This document shows, piece by piece, positions 5,237 to 6,236 of a stretch of DNA of 6,236 bases (the stretch's first letter is position 1; the number at the start of each line of letters is the position of its first letter). Origin of the DNA: Thermoflexales bacterium (GTDB lineage Bacteria; Chloroflexota; Anaerolineae; J036; Brachytrichaceae); the NCBI GenBank assembly GCA_017998555.1, contig JAGOCU010000142.1, positions 1 to 6,236 on the forward strand, given 5' to 3'. The position numbers were made by a program, and so were the translations under genes. Below the pieces are notes generated by a model. The model did not search any database. It was given only the letters and a program-made list of their open reading frames with translations, and was not told the DNA's origin.

Positions 5237-6236
5237 ATGCCGCTGTCGCCCAACATCCCGCGGCCCACCCCGGCCCGGGCAGAACGGCCAAAGGCGCCTG
5301 AGCCCCCGGTCCGGATTCTGGCGATCGAAACCTCGTGCGATGAAACCGCCGCCGCCGTCATCGACGACGGGCGCTTCATCCGCTCCAACGTCATCGCGTC
5401 GCAGATCGATCTGCATGCGGCCTACGGCGGCGTTTTCCCGGAAATGGCGTCGCGGGCGCATGTCGAGGCGATCGGTCCGGTCATTGCCCGGGCGATGACC
5501 GAGGCCGAAGCGACCTGGGAGAGCGTCAACGCCATCGCCGTAACCCGCGGGCCGGGTTTGCCGGGCTCGCTCGTGGTGGGCGTCAATGCCGCCAAGGGGA
5601 TCTGTCTGGCCCGCGAGCTGCCGCTGATCGGGGTCAATCACCTCGAGGGGCACATTTACTCGCATTGGCTGGAGACCGCTCTGCCCCCGGGTCGCGGGAT
5701 GTGGGAGTTTCCCCTCATTGCCCTGATCGTGAGCGGCGGGCATACTGAGCTGGTGCTCATGCGCGGGCATGCCGAATATGAGCTGCTCGGCCACACGGTC
5801 GACGATGCGGCCGGCGAGGCCTTTGACAAGGTCGCCCGGCTGCTGGGTCTGAGTTATCCCGGCGGTCCGGCGATCGAGAAGGTCAGCCAGACCGGCAACC
5901 CGCACGCCTTCAAGTTCGGTCGCCCGAAGATCAATCCCCGACGCCGGCGCGAAGGACCGGGTTCCGGGTTGCCCCGCCCCTATCGCGAGAACGCGCTCTA
6001 CGATTTCTCGTTCAGCGGCGCCAAGACCGCCGCGCTGCAGATGGTGCGCGAGCGGGTCGGCAAACCCGAGGTTGCCAGCGATGCTGCGGTCGACCTGGCG
6101 TCGCGCGCGCCGGTGGCCGATATCGCGGCGAGTTTTCAGTCGGCGGTGGTGGACTGGCTGGTGGAGAAGGCCCTGCAGGCGGCCCGCGATTTCGATGCGA
6201 AGGCGATCCTGGTCGGAGGCGGTGTGTCGGCCAATA
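5237..6236 (+). CDS. tsaD: tRNA N6-adenosine threonylcarbamoyltransferase TsaD (partial)
   Basis: TsaD (Gcp/YgjD, ASKHA fold) transfers the threonylcarbamoyl group to A37 of tRNAs that read ANN codons, working in the cytoplasm with TsaB and TsaE. The 333 visible codons stay open to the window edge, so the last part of the protein is missing. Signatures: LAIETSCDETAAAV (28-41), PEMASRAH (68-75), TRGPGLPGSLVVGV (103-116), metal-binding HLEGH (135-139, the two His ligands), VSGGHTEL (165-172), DDAAGEAFDKVARLLGL (189-205), DFSFSGAKTA (256-265) and ILVGGGVSAN (324-333). All expected catalytic and metal residues in view are present. Two departures from the compact family form are a Pro-rich N-terminal extension of about 25 residues and a basic insert around 231-250 (KINPRRRREGPGSGLPRPYR) before DFSFSG. 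ATG 5237 lacks a clear ribosome binding site; an in-frame TTG at 5222 is the only close alternative. Transcribed divergently from the three-gene operon. Confidence 0.97.
   Translation, partial: MPLSPNIPRPTPARAERPKAPEPPVRILAIETSCDETAAAVIDDGRFIRSNVIASQIDLHAAYGGVFPEMASRAHVEAIGPVIARAMTEAEATWESVNAIAVTRGPGLPGSLVVGVNAAKGICLARELPLIGVNHLEGHIYSHWLETALPPGRGMWEFPLIALIVSGGHTELVLMRGHAEYELLGHTVDDAAGEAFDKVARLLGLSYPGGPAIEKVSQTGNPHAFKFGRPKINPRRRREGPGSGLPRPYRENALYDFSFSGAKTAALQMVRERVGKPEVASDAAVDLASRAPVADIAASFQSAVVDWLVEKALQAARDFDAKAILVGGGVSAN

Noticed and set aside
5231..5905. A 224-codon minus-strand open frame
   Set aside because: It lies fully antisense to tsaD, whose conserved motifs are unmistakable in the plus frame.
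1..6236. tRNA, rRNA or other structured RNA genes
   Set aside because: The non-coding gaps are short and show only the hairpins described; no cloverleaf or rRNA-like stretch was found by eye.

Overview
This GC-rich window carries two partial housekeeping genes at its edges and, between them, a three-gene accessory operon for envelope proteins. On the left is the start of rpoB (minus strand, running off base 1). On the right is most of tsaD/gcp (plus strand, running off base 6236). GC content, the RpoB and TsaD sequences, and a solute-binding/VWA protein next to a solute-binding/OmpA-like protein all suggest Chloroflexota. That placement rests on remembered family patterns, not on a search, so treat it as a moderate-to-low-confidence inference.

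Layout: 1-638, rpoB N-terminus (212 codons). 639-841, rpoB leader and promoter region, plus a very strong 22-bp hairpin just past the end of the VWA gene. 842-2512, lipoprotein-like solute-binding protein with a C-terminal von Willebrand A domain and intact MIDAS motif. 2531-2638, eighteen phase-locked degenerate hexamers that fold into one long imperfect hairpin filling the gap between stop codon and ribosome binding site. 2645-4264, membrane-anchored NMT1/SsuA-like solute-binding domain joined to a degenerate OmpA-like C-terminal domain. 4280-4306, a perfect 12-bp intercistronic hairpin. 4310-5152, membrane protein with two adjacent transmembrane helices and a long coiled-coil tail. 5153-5236, a divergent promoter region with a 15-bp palindrome overlapping a perfect TATAAT. 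5237-6236, tsaD.

The three middle genes point the same way and probably form one transcription unit read from about 5200 down to about 780. Two of them place different ligand-binding domains outside the membrane, each fused to a module normally used for protein or cell-wall contact. The third supplies a cytoplasmic coiled coil. No ABC permease or ATPase lies in the operon, so sensing or envelope-stress response is more likely than nutrient uptake. Each gene of the operon is followed by a strong RNA hairpin of a different design. This is the most unusual structural feature of the window.
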